A DNA stretch of 64,000 bases from Acanthamoeba castellanii str. Neff (Eukaryota > Discosea > Longamoebia > Acanthamoebidae), in the NCBI RefSeq assembly GCF_000313135.1, contig NW_004457435.1:14213-78212 (forward strand). Direction: 5' to 3'. Made by a program: the position numbers and the translations under genes. The stretch's first letter is position 1, and each line of letters opens with the position of its first letter. The notes below the pieces were generated by a model. It saw only the letters and a list, made by a program, of their open reading frames with translations, had not been told where the DNA came from and searched no databases. Below, piece after piece: positions 22,099-33,290 of this stretch.

Positions 22099-25000
22099 TC
22101 AGCCCGCGGAGAGGTTGTGGAGGAAGATCTGCTGCTCGCTTAGCGACGCCAGGAAGAGACCGCCGCCTTCACCGTAGTGCCGCACGTCCTTCAACATCAG
22201 CGATAGGGATCAGAGTGAGCCAAGGACACATCACACCACACAATGCCCCCAGATCTGCTGGAGTACCATGACTGGCGAGGAGTGGGGCGCCAGCTGGTGG
22301 GCGATCTGCTGCCCAGATGCCACGTCCCACAGCGCCACCTATTGCAAAACGCCACCGCCACCGCCACCGACGACGATTAGATGGAGACATGCGTGACCCG
22401 GCTTGGCTTGGTGTGCCTGGGTGTGATTGATTAAATAACTGTTGCTTAAGGAGGTACCGCGTTGGAGGCCTCGGAGCCAGCGGCCAGCAGGAGCCGTCGG
22501 CTGAGGGCCAAGTCATCGCCTGACAGTGTGGACACCGGCCGTCACAGTGAAAGAGAGTGAGTGGTTGTGAGTAGAAGAGAAGGGAATGGAGGCGATAGGG
22601 CCGCGGCATGGTGTACGCACCATCGACAAACGAAAAGAGGGTGCTTCGAGAGAGCAGTGTCTGTGTAGAGGTCGAGTACAAGGTCCGCAGCTCCTTCGGC
22701 TTGGCGCCCTCCTCGAACGTAAATATCTGTGCACCGACCCCAACCCACACGTAAGCAAGTGCATGTGTGTCACATGCGTCGCGTGTGTGCGTGTGTGTAG
22801 TGTGTGTCGTGCGCGTGTGCTGGGTTGGCCGTACGTTGTGAGACTGCTTAGCATAGTGCGGGGAGGAGCGGAACGACGCCGCGCAGTGCCTGCTCTCGTG
22901 GTCATACGACACCGACGAACACACTCCTGCGAACGTTCAAGGCGTTAGATTGAGGACGAGTCGATCATCTTTTGGCGCACATACCTGACAATGGGAGCTT
23001 GGTGGCCTCCCACTCGTTCAGCAGATCAAAGCAGAACACGCCCCCGCACGATGCGGCCAGGAGACCTTTTCGACCTGTTGGCGGCGACCCCCAAGCGTTA
23101 GAAGGCCTGTGCGGGCAGCCGGACGGGTGGGCGCCATGAGAGGCCCAAAGAGTCTACCTTGGTGGTCGGGCAGGAAGCCTAGGGAATGAATCGGTTGTGT
23201 GACCGCCGACGTGGGCCTGTGTGAACAAGCAAAGGAAAAATCAGAAGTGGGAGACCGACACTCACTCACGCACGCACAAAGGTAGAGCCGGTGTGGCGGC
23301 CTGACCTGGGAAGCGCGATCGTAGAATTTCGCATGTCGTAGACCCACACGGCATTGCGCACGCCGCAGTAAATGTAGTTGGGCTGCAAGCGCAGATGATG
23401 AGGCATCAGTATAGAGGCCACGCTTGCGGCACATGCACAGAGGAACCAGCGACAAAGCGTACATCGTTTCTGTCCCACTCGCATGCCCACGTTCCGGCTT
23501 CAAGCGTGAACCTGAATGACAAAAGATGCCGTGAGCCTCCAATTTAACAAAAGAAGACGAGACACAAAGATGTAGATAGTTCAAATGAACTCGAGAAGGG
23601 AGGAGTATTACGTTTGCACCGAACTGTTGGTGCGGAGAGATACGACATGTAGCGTCTTGTCTTCCGACGCAGTCAGCACCAGATTCTCCGACGCGCTGAT
23701 AATGGAGAGAGAAAGAGAAAGAGGAACTGTGAGATTGCAAAGTAGCGGAGCGCTGCGGCCTGCCGCTGCATTCCATGAAAGCGAGGCTAGCAAGCCATTT
23801 GAGGTATGCGTACGAGCCGAGAACGCCGCACTTGATGTCGCGTATCTGCTTGTCGTGCAGGCCAGCAATTGTTTCCTACGCAGGCACCGCGAGTGTTTGT
23901 ACACAATTGTGTGCGTGTGTGTGCGTGTGTGTGTGTGCGTGTGTGCGTGTGTGCGTGTGTGCGTGTGTGCGTGTGGTGTGTGTGTGTGTGTGGTTCATGG
24001 CGGTACCTGGTGGGTTGGGTCCAGCAAGCTGACCTTGACCAGGCCCCATTTCGAGGACGACCCGCTCCCGCCTGCGCGTGCGAGTGTCAGGTCACGATCA
24101 GAGAGGAGGGCGACACAAAGCAAAGCATGCGAGAGAGGGGCAGGCACCGGTCACAGCAGAGGCCAAGAGGTGTCCCTCGCAGCTGATATCCAAAACTCGC
24201 GAACGCTAAGACGGTTCGCAGGCACACACAGACGAGACATGGGAGGTAAGTGGCGGCCTTTGGGTGGGGCATAGTGCTGCGGTACAGTACCCTCACGGAC
24301 AGTTTATGTACAGTGTCCATTTTTCGCTTGATCTGGCTCGTGGCCAGAGGAAGTGGCGCTCTGCTGTCTAGTTCTAGACACAAGAAAGTGAGACACACAG
24401 CACACGCGCGCACGCACACACAGCACACACAAATGTGGCATACCCTTGGGTCTGTCTGCTCGTATTGAGATGGGCGGCTCGTCAATCAAAATCTCGGACG
24501 CGGAGGTCGAGCGGAGCGAGAGGAGAGAGGGCTTGGGGGCGAAGGAGATCGACAGCGAAGGCGACGAGGGAGCCAACAACGATGAAGAGGGAGTGGCAGT
24601 AGGAACAGGAATGGAGGCGGAAGTGGAAGTGGTGGAAGTAGGGGTAGGAGGGGGCGTGGAAGGTAAGGTCGGCGGAAAGGGCAGCGCCAGAGCGGGAGGC
24701 GGGGGTTTGGTAGCAGGCTGCCTTGATGGGCTGTGCGAGCGAGAAGAGGGCGCAGACGCCGGCGTCAGTGCGGATAGAAAGGCCGCCGAGGAGGTCGTGT
24801 CCATCGAGACCCCGTTCTGTATCGTCTGCATCGCCATACGCTGCAGGTGAAGGCGCCTGCGTCACATTCCAATGAGACCAGTTAAACCTGTTCTACGCAG
24901 TGAACGATGACTGAGGTGTGGATGAGGGGGGGGGGCAATGCGCACTTGGTTCGTTCGTCGTCGAGTTCTCGCTTCAGCTTGTCCACCTGCTGCTTGTAGG

Positions 25001-26090
25001 CTATACACTCGAGGTGGATTCGTTCCATGTCGGCCTTGTAGCTACGCACCAGCTTCTCCCGCTTGCCCGCTTCCTCGGCGAGCAGCTTCGTGAGCCGGCA
25101 CTCCTCGGTATTGTCAACTACGATGAGGTGCTGCACAAAGAGCGGGCGGATGTGCGACCGCTGAGCCCTGTATTGGCCAACACGCACGCCCGAGTGAGCC
25201 AAGGCCTCCATCAAAACAAAACAAAGTGACTTAAGCCGTACTTGGCCTTGCACATCGGACACAGCTTGTTGTTGCGCAACCATTTCTGGATTGAGTTGAT
25301 GTGTGATGTGCGTCGTTGAGAGTGTTTCGCGATGTCACGTCAGGGAAGTTCGTGTGGCAGTGATTAGAGGAGGTACCTCAATGCAGCTTCGGCCAAAGAG
25401 ATGTCCGCACTTGAGGGAGCATATCCTACAATACAACGCAGCATGTGAGTTGTAGTGAGGCAGCCGCCAGACCTGCCAACAGCCGGGTGTTGTGTGGTGT
25501 GCGTACTTGTGTGGGCCAGACGACTGCCAGCTGTCGAGGCAGATGGTGCACTGCGATGCCGACTCTGGCAACTGCTGCACCACATGGTGGAACGCAGTGC
25601 ACAACCGAGATGAGCGTGGTGGCCATACGACGATGTTTTGGTGGTAGTGGTGGTGGTGGTCGTGGTGGTGGGGATGGGCTACCTGGTGCTCGACCTTGGC
25701 CTTCTTGTGTGACTTCTTGTGGTCCTGTTGGAAGACATCGTCATCCTTGGCGTCGAACCGCAGATCCATCAACCTGGCAGTGAGCTGCCGGCGCTTTTGG
25801 CCTGCCAAGCAGCCTCCGGCACGCCCTTCATCGATTGAGAACCGGTTGAGCGGATCGAGATGGTCGCCCCTCGAATCGGGCGATGCTGGCACCAGAATCG
25901 TTGGCGTGCCTGCTATGGACAGCGAATCGCGAGGGGGCGGTGTGCTCGCCACCAAGCCTCCTGCTGTGGTGGTTGTTGTAGTTGATGTGGTTTGCGAGGA
26001 GCAGGGCGAGGAGGATTGGGAAAGGGGCAGGCCATCAAATTCTCGCAGATCTAAGCGTGCCGAAGCGCCCCCGGCCACCTCAGTCTCCAT
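22099..26090 (-). CDS. RFWD3-like E3 ubiquitin ligase (RING - coiled coil - WD40)
   Basis: Start chosen at METEVAGGASA (26090), since an upstream ATG at 26255 would leave only 11 bp to the divergent gene. N-terminal half: Ser/Thr-rich and His-rich low complexity, then a C3HC4-type RING (CTICLDSW...ICSLKCGHLFGRSCIE, 25380-25545, then KWLRNNKLCPMCKAK near 25240). A coiled coil follows (LLAEEAGKREKLVRSYKADMER, 24950-25130), then a Ser/Pro/Thr-rich stretch (24440-24840) and WD-repeat-like exons down to the stop at 22099-22101. This order, and the CGHLFG spacing, match RFWD3, which ubiquitinates RPA and supports inter-strand crosslink repair. Exons of the WD part are short and not all joined with confidence. 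Confidence 0.75.
23908..23993 (+). repeat. GT/GTGTGC simple repeat
   Basis: Alternating GTGTGCGTGT units in an intron of the RFWD3-like gene. Confidence 0.8.
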
Positions 26091-26334
26091 ACTGCAGCCG
26101 TGCTCTGCGTCCTGCTCACTCAGCGTGGTCAATTTGAAATTGAAGAGGAAGGCGACGCAACGATTCTCTAATTTCTTGTTCTCTTTTCCCGCCAATTTAT
26201 CAGCACAATTAATCGATTGATCAAAATTGTAGCGAGGAAGCACGTCCAGGATCATCAACCATTCAGATGGTGCGTAGCTACGTATTGTTTAGGGCGGGGG
26301 GTCCAGATCAACTTGTGCACTTCATCTCACCGCG
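26091..26334. promoter_or_regulatory. Bidirectional promoter region, RFWD3-like / Rad60-like
   Basis: About 240 bp between the chosen start codons, AT-rich at 26160-26235. An ATG at 26267 immediately followed by GTGCGTAG could be a one-codon first exon of the rightward gene. Confidence 0.4.
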
Positions 26335-29228
26335 ATGCCGCTACAGAGTTCAGAGAGCGATTCAGACGAAGATATTTTCGATAGAAGGAACAAAGCATCC
26401 CGACGCGATCCACCGCGGGGTACAGCTTCTCCATTCGCCCAATCTATTTGTTTTTTAATTTATATTTATTTTTAAATGGCTCAAAAGAGCTGGAGGACGC
26501 GAGCGACGTGGATGAGGACGACGAAGACCTCGACGCCATTCTCCAGCCCGGCAGGTACAAAGTCAAAGCCACCACTCAGCCGACCAGCGCGGCCACCGCG
26601 GCGAAGCAGATGTCGCGCGAGGAGCTGATGGGCGAGATCTACGGCAAGAAGGCGCCGCGTGGGCGTAAGCGCAAGGCCGACTCGGTGCCGGCACCCAAGA
26701 CCACGGTCAACTCCAAGCGGACCGGCGACGAGCCCTCGGCGATCGAACCTGACAGTCTTGACGACGAGCCCTCGGCGACCGTCGGGTCCGTGCTCAAGAG
26801 AAGCCGGCCCACCGCCACGAGCGCCAAGGGCAAAGATGTGCTCCCCGTGGATAGTACGTTGCACACATATCGCACACGCCACCGCACACACCGCACACAC
26901 AACTCACCGATGTGTGCTTGATTTGGCTGATGTCGCGTGCCTCTGTGTGGTGTGTGGCGTGGGTGATGTGCTCCAGCCTCGATTGTGCTGAGCGATTCGG
27001 ATGAAGATGACCTCGAACTGGAGCACCTCCATTACGACGACGCGCCAATGATGAACCTGAACTCGTTCAGCGAGATGAGCGCGTACTTGCCGCCCGCAGT
27101 CGTCGAAAGCCTCCGCTTGGCCAGGTGCGCAGCTTCGCTTGTTGTCTGCTGTTGCTGCTGCTTCTGGCTCGCGCTTTTTTGCCCACCGCGCACGTGAACC
27201 GTGTAGGGAGAGCCAGGCGATTGCAAGCAGGCTGCGACAGAGCGATCCGCTGTATGACAGTCCCATACGCTCCACCTCCACCACCAGCTCGAGTGCGAGG
27301 TACGGTGAGAGCCACCGATAATCATCGGTGTGCCTGTCTCCGCCGCGTCTCACGCGACTGATTGGTGCGGCGCCCTCTTCAGGCCGTCGAGCTCGCCTGC
27401 CGCCGCGGTCCTGCTGAGTCTGCTGTGCCCTCTCACCAGCGAGGTACCTCCCCCCATCGCTCCACCAAGACCACACTCGTAGCAACCACACCCTCATTGC
27501 CTCCTCTTCGTGTGGTTGCTGTGTGTGTCGTTGCTGCGATGACAGGTGATGAAGTTTAGAATTCTGAAGAGTCAGCCCTTCTCGCTACTGCTGAACGAGT
27601 ACATCAAAAAGAAGAAAGAGCCGCTCAACACCTACCTGAGGCGGCACAGCATGACCGAGTACCTCTCAGACCATGTACGTGGGACTTGACGCCCCACAAT
27701 AGGCGCTTTTTGGGGCGTCGTCTCATCGTGCAACTCTCATCTTTACAGAAAAAGCTGCTGGAGGATGACGGCGGTTTCGTCGTCAAGTTCGACGGCATGC
27801 CGGTGCAGCCCAGCCAGACGCCTCAGGATTTCGGAATGCTGGTAATTTGCTCCCCTCTCTACTCCCCCCCCCGCATTGGCCTTGTCTACCAGGCTTCCTA
27901 TGAATGTGCGCTCACCTCGACACCAGGAAAATGAGACGCTGCAGCTGGCTCTGCCGCCACCCCCTTCGTCGTGGATGGGAGATCTGGAGAAGGAGGTGGG
28001 CCTTCGACTCTCCTCAAGGACACTGCCAACACGTACGCTACACACACACACACACACACACAACTCTCTCTCTCTCTCTTTCGCGTTCGATGATGATTTG
28101 CTGATCTTTTCGCGATCGCGTACAATCACTTGCCAACAGCGCAACCTGCATCGGTGCAGTTGGACGACGAAGAGGCCGAAGAAGAAGAGGAAGAAGCCGA
28201 CGCCGACTATGTCATACTTCGCCTCCGGAGGGAGGGCCAGGAGGAGAAGTTCAGGATCGACCAGGTCGGGTCCCCGCCATGGCTTCTTCTTCTCTTTTTC
28301 CCCTGCTTGCTTGCGCCTACACGTTAACGCGCAATGACCAACTCACACTGCTCTCCTTTCCTACGTACAGGACAAGCAATTCCAGAAGCTGCACGACTCC
28401 TACTGTCAGAAGAAACGGCTCATCCCAGAAAAGTACGACCGTGTTGTGTGTTGTGTGTTGTGTGTTGTGTGTTGTGTGTTGTGTGTTGTGTGTTGTGTGT
28501 TGTGTGTGTGCGGTTCACTGTGTGTTGACGGCGAAACCACACCGCGGTGCATCCAGGGTGAAGTTCATATTCGACGGACTGCCGCTTAACATGCGAAGCA
28601 CGCCCGCGAACGAAGACATGGAAGACGACGATATCGTCGACGTGAAGGTCGAGCCCGGCGCGCAATTGCCCGCCGTTGCAGCCTCCACTGCCGCCGCCGC
28701 TACCACCACCATCGCCACCGCCACCGCCACCGCCAGCAAGCCTCAACCGCCGAGGCCGGCCCCAGTCGCGACGTACGTCGAAGATGACGACGATGACAGC
28801 GCCTACGTCCTCCTCCGAGTACGCCGCGGCACGGAAGAGGACAAGTTCCGGATCAAGCGGGTACCCGCACCACCACCATGAACCAACCAACCAACTACGC
28901 TCGCGCCACTTCGCGCTCAAGACTGATCTCTGTATTCGTCTCTGCTCCCCCGTAGAGCGATCCGTTCAAGAAGTTGCAGGAGGCCTACTGCAAGAAGAAG
29001 GGCTTGAAAATGGCTGAGTGCGTACAATTTATTATTATTATTATAACAACAATAATATTAATAATATTAATAATATTATTAAATAATAAAAAAGTGTTGG
29101 GTGACTCACTGCCGGCGTACGACAGGGCGAGATTCGTGTTCGATGGACTGCCGCTAAAGGGGAATCAGACGGCCGAAGGGCAAGACATGGAGGACGAGGA
29201 CATCATCGACGTCGAGGACAACAAATAA
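26335..29228 (+). CDS. Rad60/NIP45/Esc2-like protein with SUMO-like domains
   Basis: About ten exons, stop at 29226-29228. The start is either the ATG at 26335 (MPLQSSESDSDEDIFD) or an ATG-only exon at 26267 spliced to the same frame. The N-terminal part is acidic and basic with SDSDED-type, SUMO-interacting-motif-like clusters (SIVLSDSDEDD near 26980). Three ubiquitin-fold stretches follow: MKFRILKSQPFSLLLNEY...FVVKFDGMPV (27550-27840); YVILRLRREGQEEKFRID...VKFIFDGLPL...MEDDDIVDV (28205-28650); and YVLLRVRRGTEEDKFRI...RFVFDGLPL...MEDEDIIDV (28800-29220). The last two end like SUMO without a diglycine, the hallmark of SUMO-like domains in Rad60/Esc2/NIP45, which guide SUMO pathway enzymes in DNA repair. 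Known family members have two such domains; a third seems present here. Confidence 0.75.
28440..28508 (+). repeat. (GTGTTGT)n heptamer tandem array in an intron
   Basis: Nine to ten copies of TGTGTTG/GTGTTGT between the exon ending at about 28432 and the exon beginning near 28556 of the Rad60-like gene. Same length and register as the GTGTCGT array at 16935. Confidence 0.85.
29029..29095 (+). repeat. AT-rich (TTA/ATA)n intron tract
   Basis: Almost pure A/T run (ATTATTATTATTATAACAAC and on) in an intron of a GC-rich gene. Confidence 0.8.
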
Positions 29229-29499
29229 CCGAGGCTGGGCCCACACAAGAAGCTACGAAGATGCTTGTTATTTTTTTACAAATACACAACATCGATGAGA
29301 CCTCAACTTACAGCAACGCCCTCGTTACGGCCGAGAGCAAAGGCTTCGGCAGCCGAACTGCGATCATCGCTGCCGCTGATTGCTGAGGTGGAAGGTGCTG
29401 CACATGCCCGTCCGCCGCCTGGGCCTGCCGCCCGGCCCGCAGGGTGGTCCTCCACATGGCACGTCGCTCACTCCCACACACACACAACCAAATATATAT

Positions 29500-31666
29500 T
29501 TACGCGTGCGGTGTGTCTGGCGGTGGGTGGTGGGGCGATGGTGGGTTGGTGGGCGTGGCGGAGGTGAACCAGGCGGGCAGGAAGGCGAGGCTTCCGTCCT
29601 TGAAGCGTGTGGCCTGAACGTGGCTGAAGGGCGCACCGTAGTCGAGCGCCCACACCACCTTGGCGTCGTCATCGCCGCCACTCGCAGTCTTCTCCTGGTC
29701 CTCCTGCTCGAATAGCCTGTCGGACATCAGACGCGGCAAGCGAGAGGGTGAGACCAACGCCACACGCCACACGCCACACGCCACACGCCACACGCCACAC
29801 ACGCCACACACGCCACACACGCCACACACGCCACACATCACACGAAGATTACCACGCGACCCAGGTGAGGAACTGGTCGCAGAAGTTCATGCACACGGCC
29901 GAGTCCTGCAGTGCGCAACGCACGCCGGCGTGTAATTAAAAAGTGAATAGACAATAAATATAAATATAAAAAAAATAAGGGAGTGGCCCGTACCCACATG
30001 TTGCGCTTCCCCTCCACAAAGCGGGGCAGCTCGAGCGTCTTGAAGTGCTGCACGGTTCGCACTGGACGACGCACGCACGCGGCATGGTGAGCGCGGTGAA
30101 GGAGGAGCTCAACCGGAGGAGTGGAAAGTGGTGGGGGAGGGTACCGATGCCCTCGTCATCGCGGAAGCCGACCACCACCCGCGGGACGCCGGCGAGAAAG
30201 GACTGCGACCAGAACTTGAGCAGTTTGTAGCGCTCAAATGACGTTCGGTCCCTCTCCGTCATTAGCACCTTGTTCGTCTTCAGCTCCTGCGCACGCGCGA
30301 GTTTGACGGTGAGCGTTGTGCAGGCACCGCGCTCGAGCGTAGGTTAAGGTGGCGTATGACGTACGACGTAGTTGTCTGGTGGTTTGGCTTGACCCTCTGG
30401 CAGCAATGCGAACCGAACGTGGAGGGTGTGCTGACGTCAGCAGCAGTACTGCAGAGAGAGTGGTCCGAGAGGGAAAAGAGAAGAGAATTGAGGTACCCAT
30501 GCAGCAGTCGGTTTCGCCCGACATGAGCAGGAGGTGCGAGCCCAGCCGCGCCCTCACCACCGTGCAGTAGCACGGAATGTTGCTCACCGGCCCTTCATTT
30601 GGTTCTTGCAGCCCTGATAGCGGTCGTGCGTGTGCGGTCACGCGCGTGCGGTCGTGTGTGCGGTCGTGTGTGCGGTTGTGCGTGTGCGGTGGTGCGTGCG
30701 TGCTGCGCAATTGGTACCGGTGCGAGGCCGCGTGGAGTAGTCTTCGAATTTGTAGCCCCAGTAGCCCATCAGCTCCTCTCGCTGCGTTTGATTGCGTCGG
30801 CGCGCTTGAGTCTCCGGTGTGTCCTTGTCCGCGATGTAGATGGTGCCCTTGAATCGACATACGAGTAATCGCCAGCTTTCGCTGCGATTGTAGGGAGCAC
30901 CTATAATGACAGAAAGGTCATTCCAACACCACACACATACACACACACACCACAGTGTAACGAACGCGTACATAGGAGGCGCGCAAAGGAGCCGCGCCAG
31001 GCCACGAACTGTGGGTGCGCGATGACGTCCATTTCCCTGCGTTTGTATGATCTGTGCGTCAGCGAAGTGAATGCGACGACCACCAAACGCAGCGCAGTGC
31101 ACAGCCAGAAGGGGGCGTGAAACGCACGAGGCGCGAGAGCCGCCGGCGCGCTGGTGGTGCAGCCACGACAGAATGGGCGTGATGTGCTCCTGCTTCTCTT
31201 TCTCTTCGTCTTTCTTCACGAAGGTGTCAAACCCGGCGGACAGATCGCAGCCAGGTGCGGGCTCCTTGAAGTAGCGCTGTGCATTCAACCACGGCACACA
31301 CCGCACACACCGCACACAAGCCAGGCATATGAGTACTCTCATGTAGCACACAACGCAAGTGCGGAGAGAGGAAGACGCACGAGCTCTTGGTCGCTGTCGT
31401 TGTGCCATTGATGGTCCGCGTCCCGTGACATGCACCCCACCTCCCTTGAAATACATTTTACGTAAATATAACAATAAATAAAGAATAAAAAAGAAAATGT
31501 ACCGCGGTTGGGAGTAGTGCGGAAACTTCCAGCGGTGGTAGGCTTGTGCGGATACGGCAAATATGGGCGACTCTTGGTTCGGGGTGGCAGCAGGCTCAGC
31601 ATAGGCCTCTCGTGGTCCCTCTTCTTGTCTTGCCCGCTTGTTTCTTGGCGCAGCTTCCGCCTCCAT
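29500..31666 (-). CDS. DXO/Rai1-family decapping exonuclease
   Basis: Start at [14 protein letters not shown] (31666; the KRAR cluster is a possible nuclear signal), stop at 29500-29502. Family: Rai1/DXO, which removes faulty or NAD caps from mRNA and degrades from the 5' end. Seen in order: [55 protein letters not shown], then the active-site motifs GETDCC (near 30510) and ELKTNK (near 30280), [16 protein letters not shown] and [18 protein letters not shown]. These are the metal-binding ExD and ExK elements of the fold. One splice (the GETDCCM to ELK join) does not resolve cleanly with a GT donor. The C-terminus is Pro-rich. It shares a promoter region with the histone doublet. Confidence 0.85.
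29755..29838 (+). repeat. ACGCCACAC / ACGCCACACAC tandem repeat
   Basis: Short CGCCACAC units, changing to CGCCACACA units midway, in an intron of the DXO/Rai1 gene. Confidence 0.85.
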
Positions 31667-31845
31667 CTTCTTAGTGGAAGAAAATAAAGGAAAATACCAT
31701 TGTATTCCCGGAGAAACACAAAGAAAAGAACCAGGAAACAACGTTGAACCATTGGCTAACAATTCCCGAGAAATTAATAGAAATGAAGTTAAGCCACACT
31801 TTATAATATATTCTCCGAAATCTGTATTGTTTGCAAGCAAAGGAG
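31667..31845. promoter_or_regulatory. Bidirectional promoter region, DXO/Rai1 and histone doublet
   Basis: 179 bp between diverging start codons, strongly A/T rich at 31735-31830 (TTTATAATATATTC near 31800). AGGAG immediately precedes the doublet ATG. Confidence 0.45.
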
Positions 31846-33290
31846 ATGAGTGACTACAGCGTCTGCGCGTACCGAGTGCTCAAGAAGGTGGACCCGGGAA
31901 TGGGCATCTCGTCGAAGGGGATGGCCATCATCAACTCCCTCGTCCACGACGTGCTCACCCGTCTCGCCGCCGTACCCTCCGCTAACTATCGCCAACGTTG
32001 ACATCAACCAACCAACCACACTTGAACTCACTTCGTGCCGTGTGGGTGGGGTCTTGAAAAATGGGATTATAGGAAGCGGGCAAGCTGGCGCGCTACAACG
32101 CCCGGAAGACCGTGACGGCGCGCCACATTCAGACCGCCGTGCGACTGCTCCTGCCGCTCGGGTTGGATAAGGTACGGCCGGCCCGCCAAAGTCACTTCCC
32201 CGGGCACTGACACGCCAGGCGTCCACAGGGTGCGGTGGCGGCTGGAACGGAGGCGGTCGAAGCGCACAGGAGCAAGAAGGTGGGTAAGGTGGCAGCTGCT
32301 GCCGCTGATGCTGACGAAGACGAAGAAGAAGAAGAAGGAAGCGGAAGAGGAGGTAGGCGGAGCTGAGGCCGGGGTTGAAGGCGACGAGGAACCGGCGGCG
32401 GCGGCGCAGGCAAGCCTGGCTTTCCCCCTCGCGCGCATGAAACGCGCCATCAAGGAGGAGAACACGAACATGCTTGTAGGGGCAGGTGCGACGACCTCTT
32501 TTTCGTGTTCTTACATCAACGACCATGATGTGGTTGCTAACATGTTGGTCGTGAATGTATCACAACAGAGGCCACAGTGTACCTCGCTGCCGCGATGGGT
32601 GCGTGTCTTCCGTTTCACCTTTCTTGTGCGGGGTGGCTCGCTAACCATCGCTTTCTTTCTTCGTCTTCGTTCTTTAGAGTACTGCGTCGGACTCGTACTG
32701 CGTACTTGAGCCCCACCTAGCAATTGGGCCACAGCCTGGCTCATCAACAAACCTCATCTTCCTCTTCTTCTTCTCTTTCCGTCAGGTCCGGCCTGTGAGT
32801 GCGCGCGTGCGCAGTCCATGCTGCGCATCGCGCCACACCACGTGCAGCTGGCCATCCGTAACGACAAGCCTCTTGGCCGCTTCCTTGCCGACGCCATCCG
32901 TATGTTTCCCACAACAACCCTTTCCTTGGCGTCTGTGTGTGGGTGTGGGTGTGTCATGCTGACGTGGCACGAGTCGCACCGACAGTTATGGGCGCTGCCG
33001 GTGCATTGCCCGTCTTGCCATCGCTGCCCAGCCGCCATGTCCCGCTCGCGGCGGCAGTGCCCACCGAAGTCCAGGCGCCCGTGGAGGCGGTGCCGGGCCT
33101 GCGCAGGGCGCTGGCAGCTGCTGGTATGGAGCGGTGCGATGAGGGCGGCGCGTTCTTTGCCAATCCGCCGCAGGCTGCGCTGCCTGCGCTGGCGGCCGCT
33201 GTGGCTGCGTTCGAGATCAGCCAAGACGTCGCCGAGCTCCAAGACACCCTCGCCCACACCCTCCGCTACTTCTCGACTTCGCACTTTTGA
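31846..33290 (+). CDS. Histone H2B-H2A fusion (histone doublet)
   Basis: Eight exons close into one frame of 274 residues: 31846-31971, 32073-32171, 32229-32279, 32410-32485, 32569-32598, 32678-32701, 32786-32899 and 32986-33290. Residues 1-92 are an H2B fold with almost no N-terminal tail (MSDYSVCAYRVLKKV, GISSKGMAIINSLV, TARHIQTAVRLLLP). Residues 93 to about 175 are an H2A fold (ASLAFPLARMKRAIKEEN, VYLAAAMEY, APHHVQLAIRND). The chosen intron 32280-32409 leaves essentially no linker. A Pro/Ala-rich, then helical, tail of about 100 residues with no known match follows. Of the eight canonical acidic-patch residues only H2A Glu56 and Asp90 remain. Known: H2B-H2A doublets package DNA in Marseilleviridae. 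Inference: an old exchange with such viruses, or a divergent host variant. It is intron-rich, so it is a nuclear gene and not a fresh insertion. Confidence 0.85.

Noticed and set aside
26091..26255. Upstream start for the RFWD3-like gene at 26255
   Set aside because: It would end 11 bp from the ATG of the divergent gene, and the added residues look like translated UTR.
32280..32409. Acidic linker between the two histone folds
   Set aside because: Reading through this segment in the H2B frame meets a stop, and the H2A frame differs; it is better explained as a 130-bp intron (GTGGGT...GCGCAG).
31846..33290. Two separate histone genes rather than a doublet
   Set aside because: No stop or polyadenylation signal after the H2B part and no start codon before the H2A part; the summed exons close in one frame of 275 codons.
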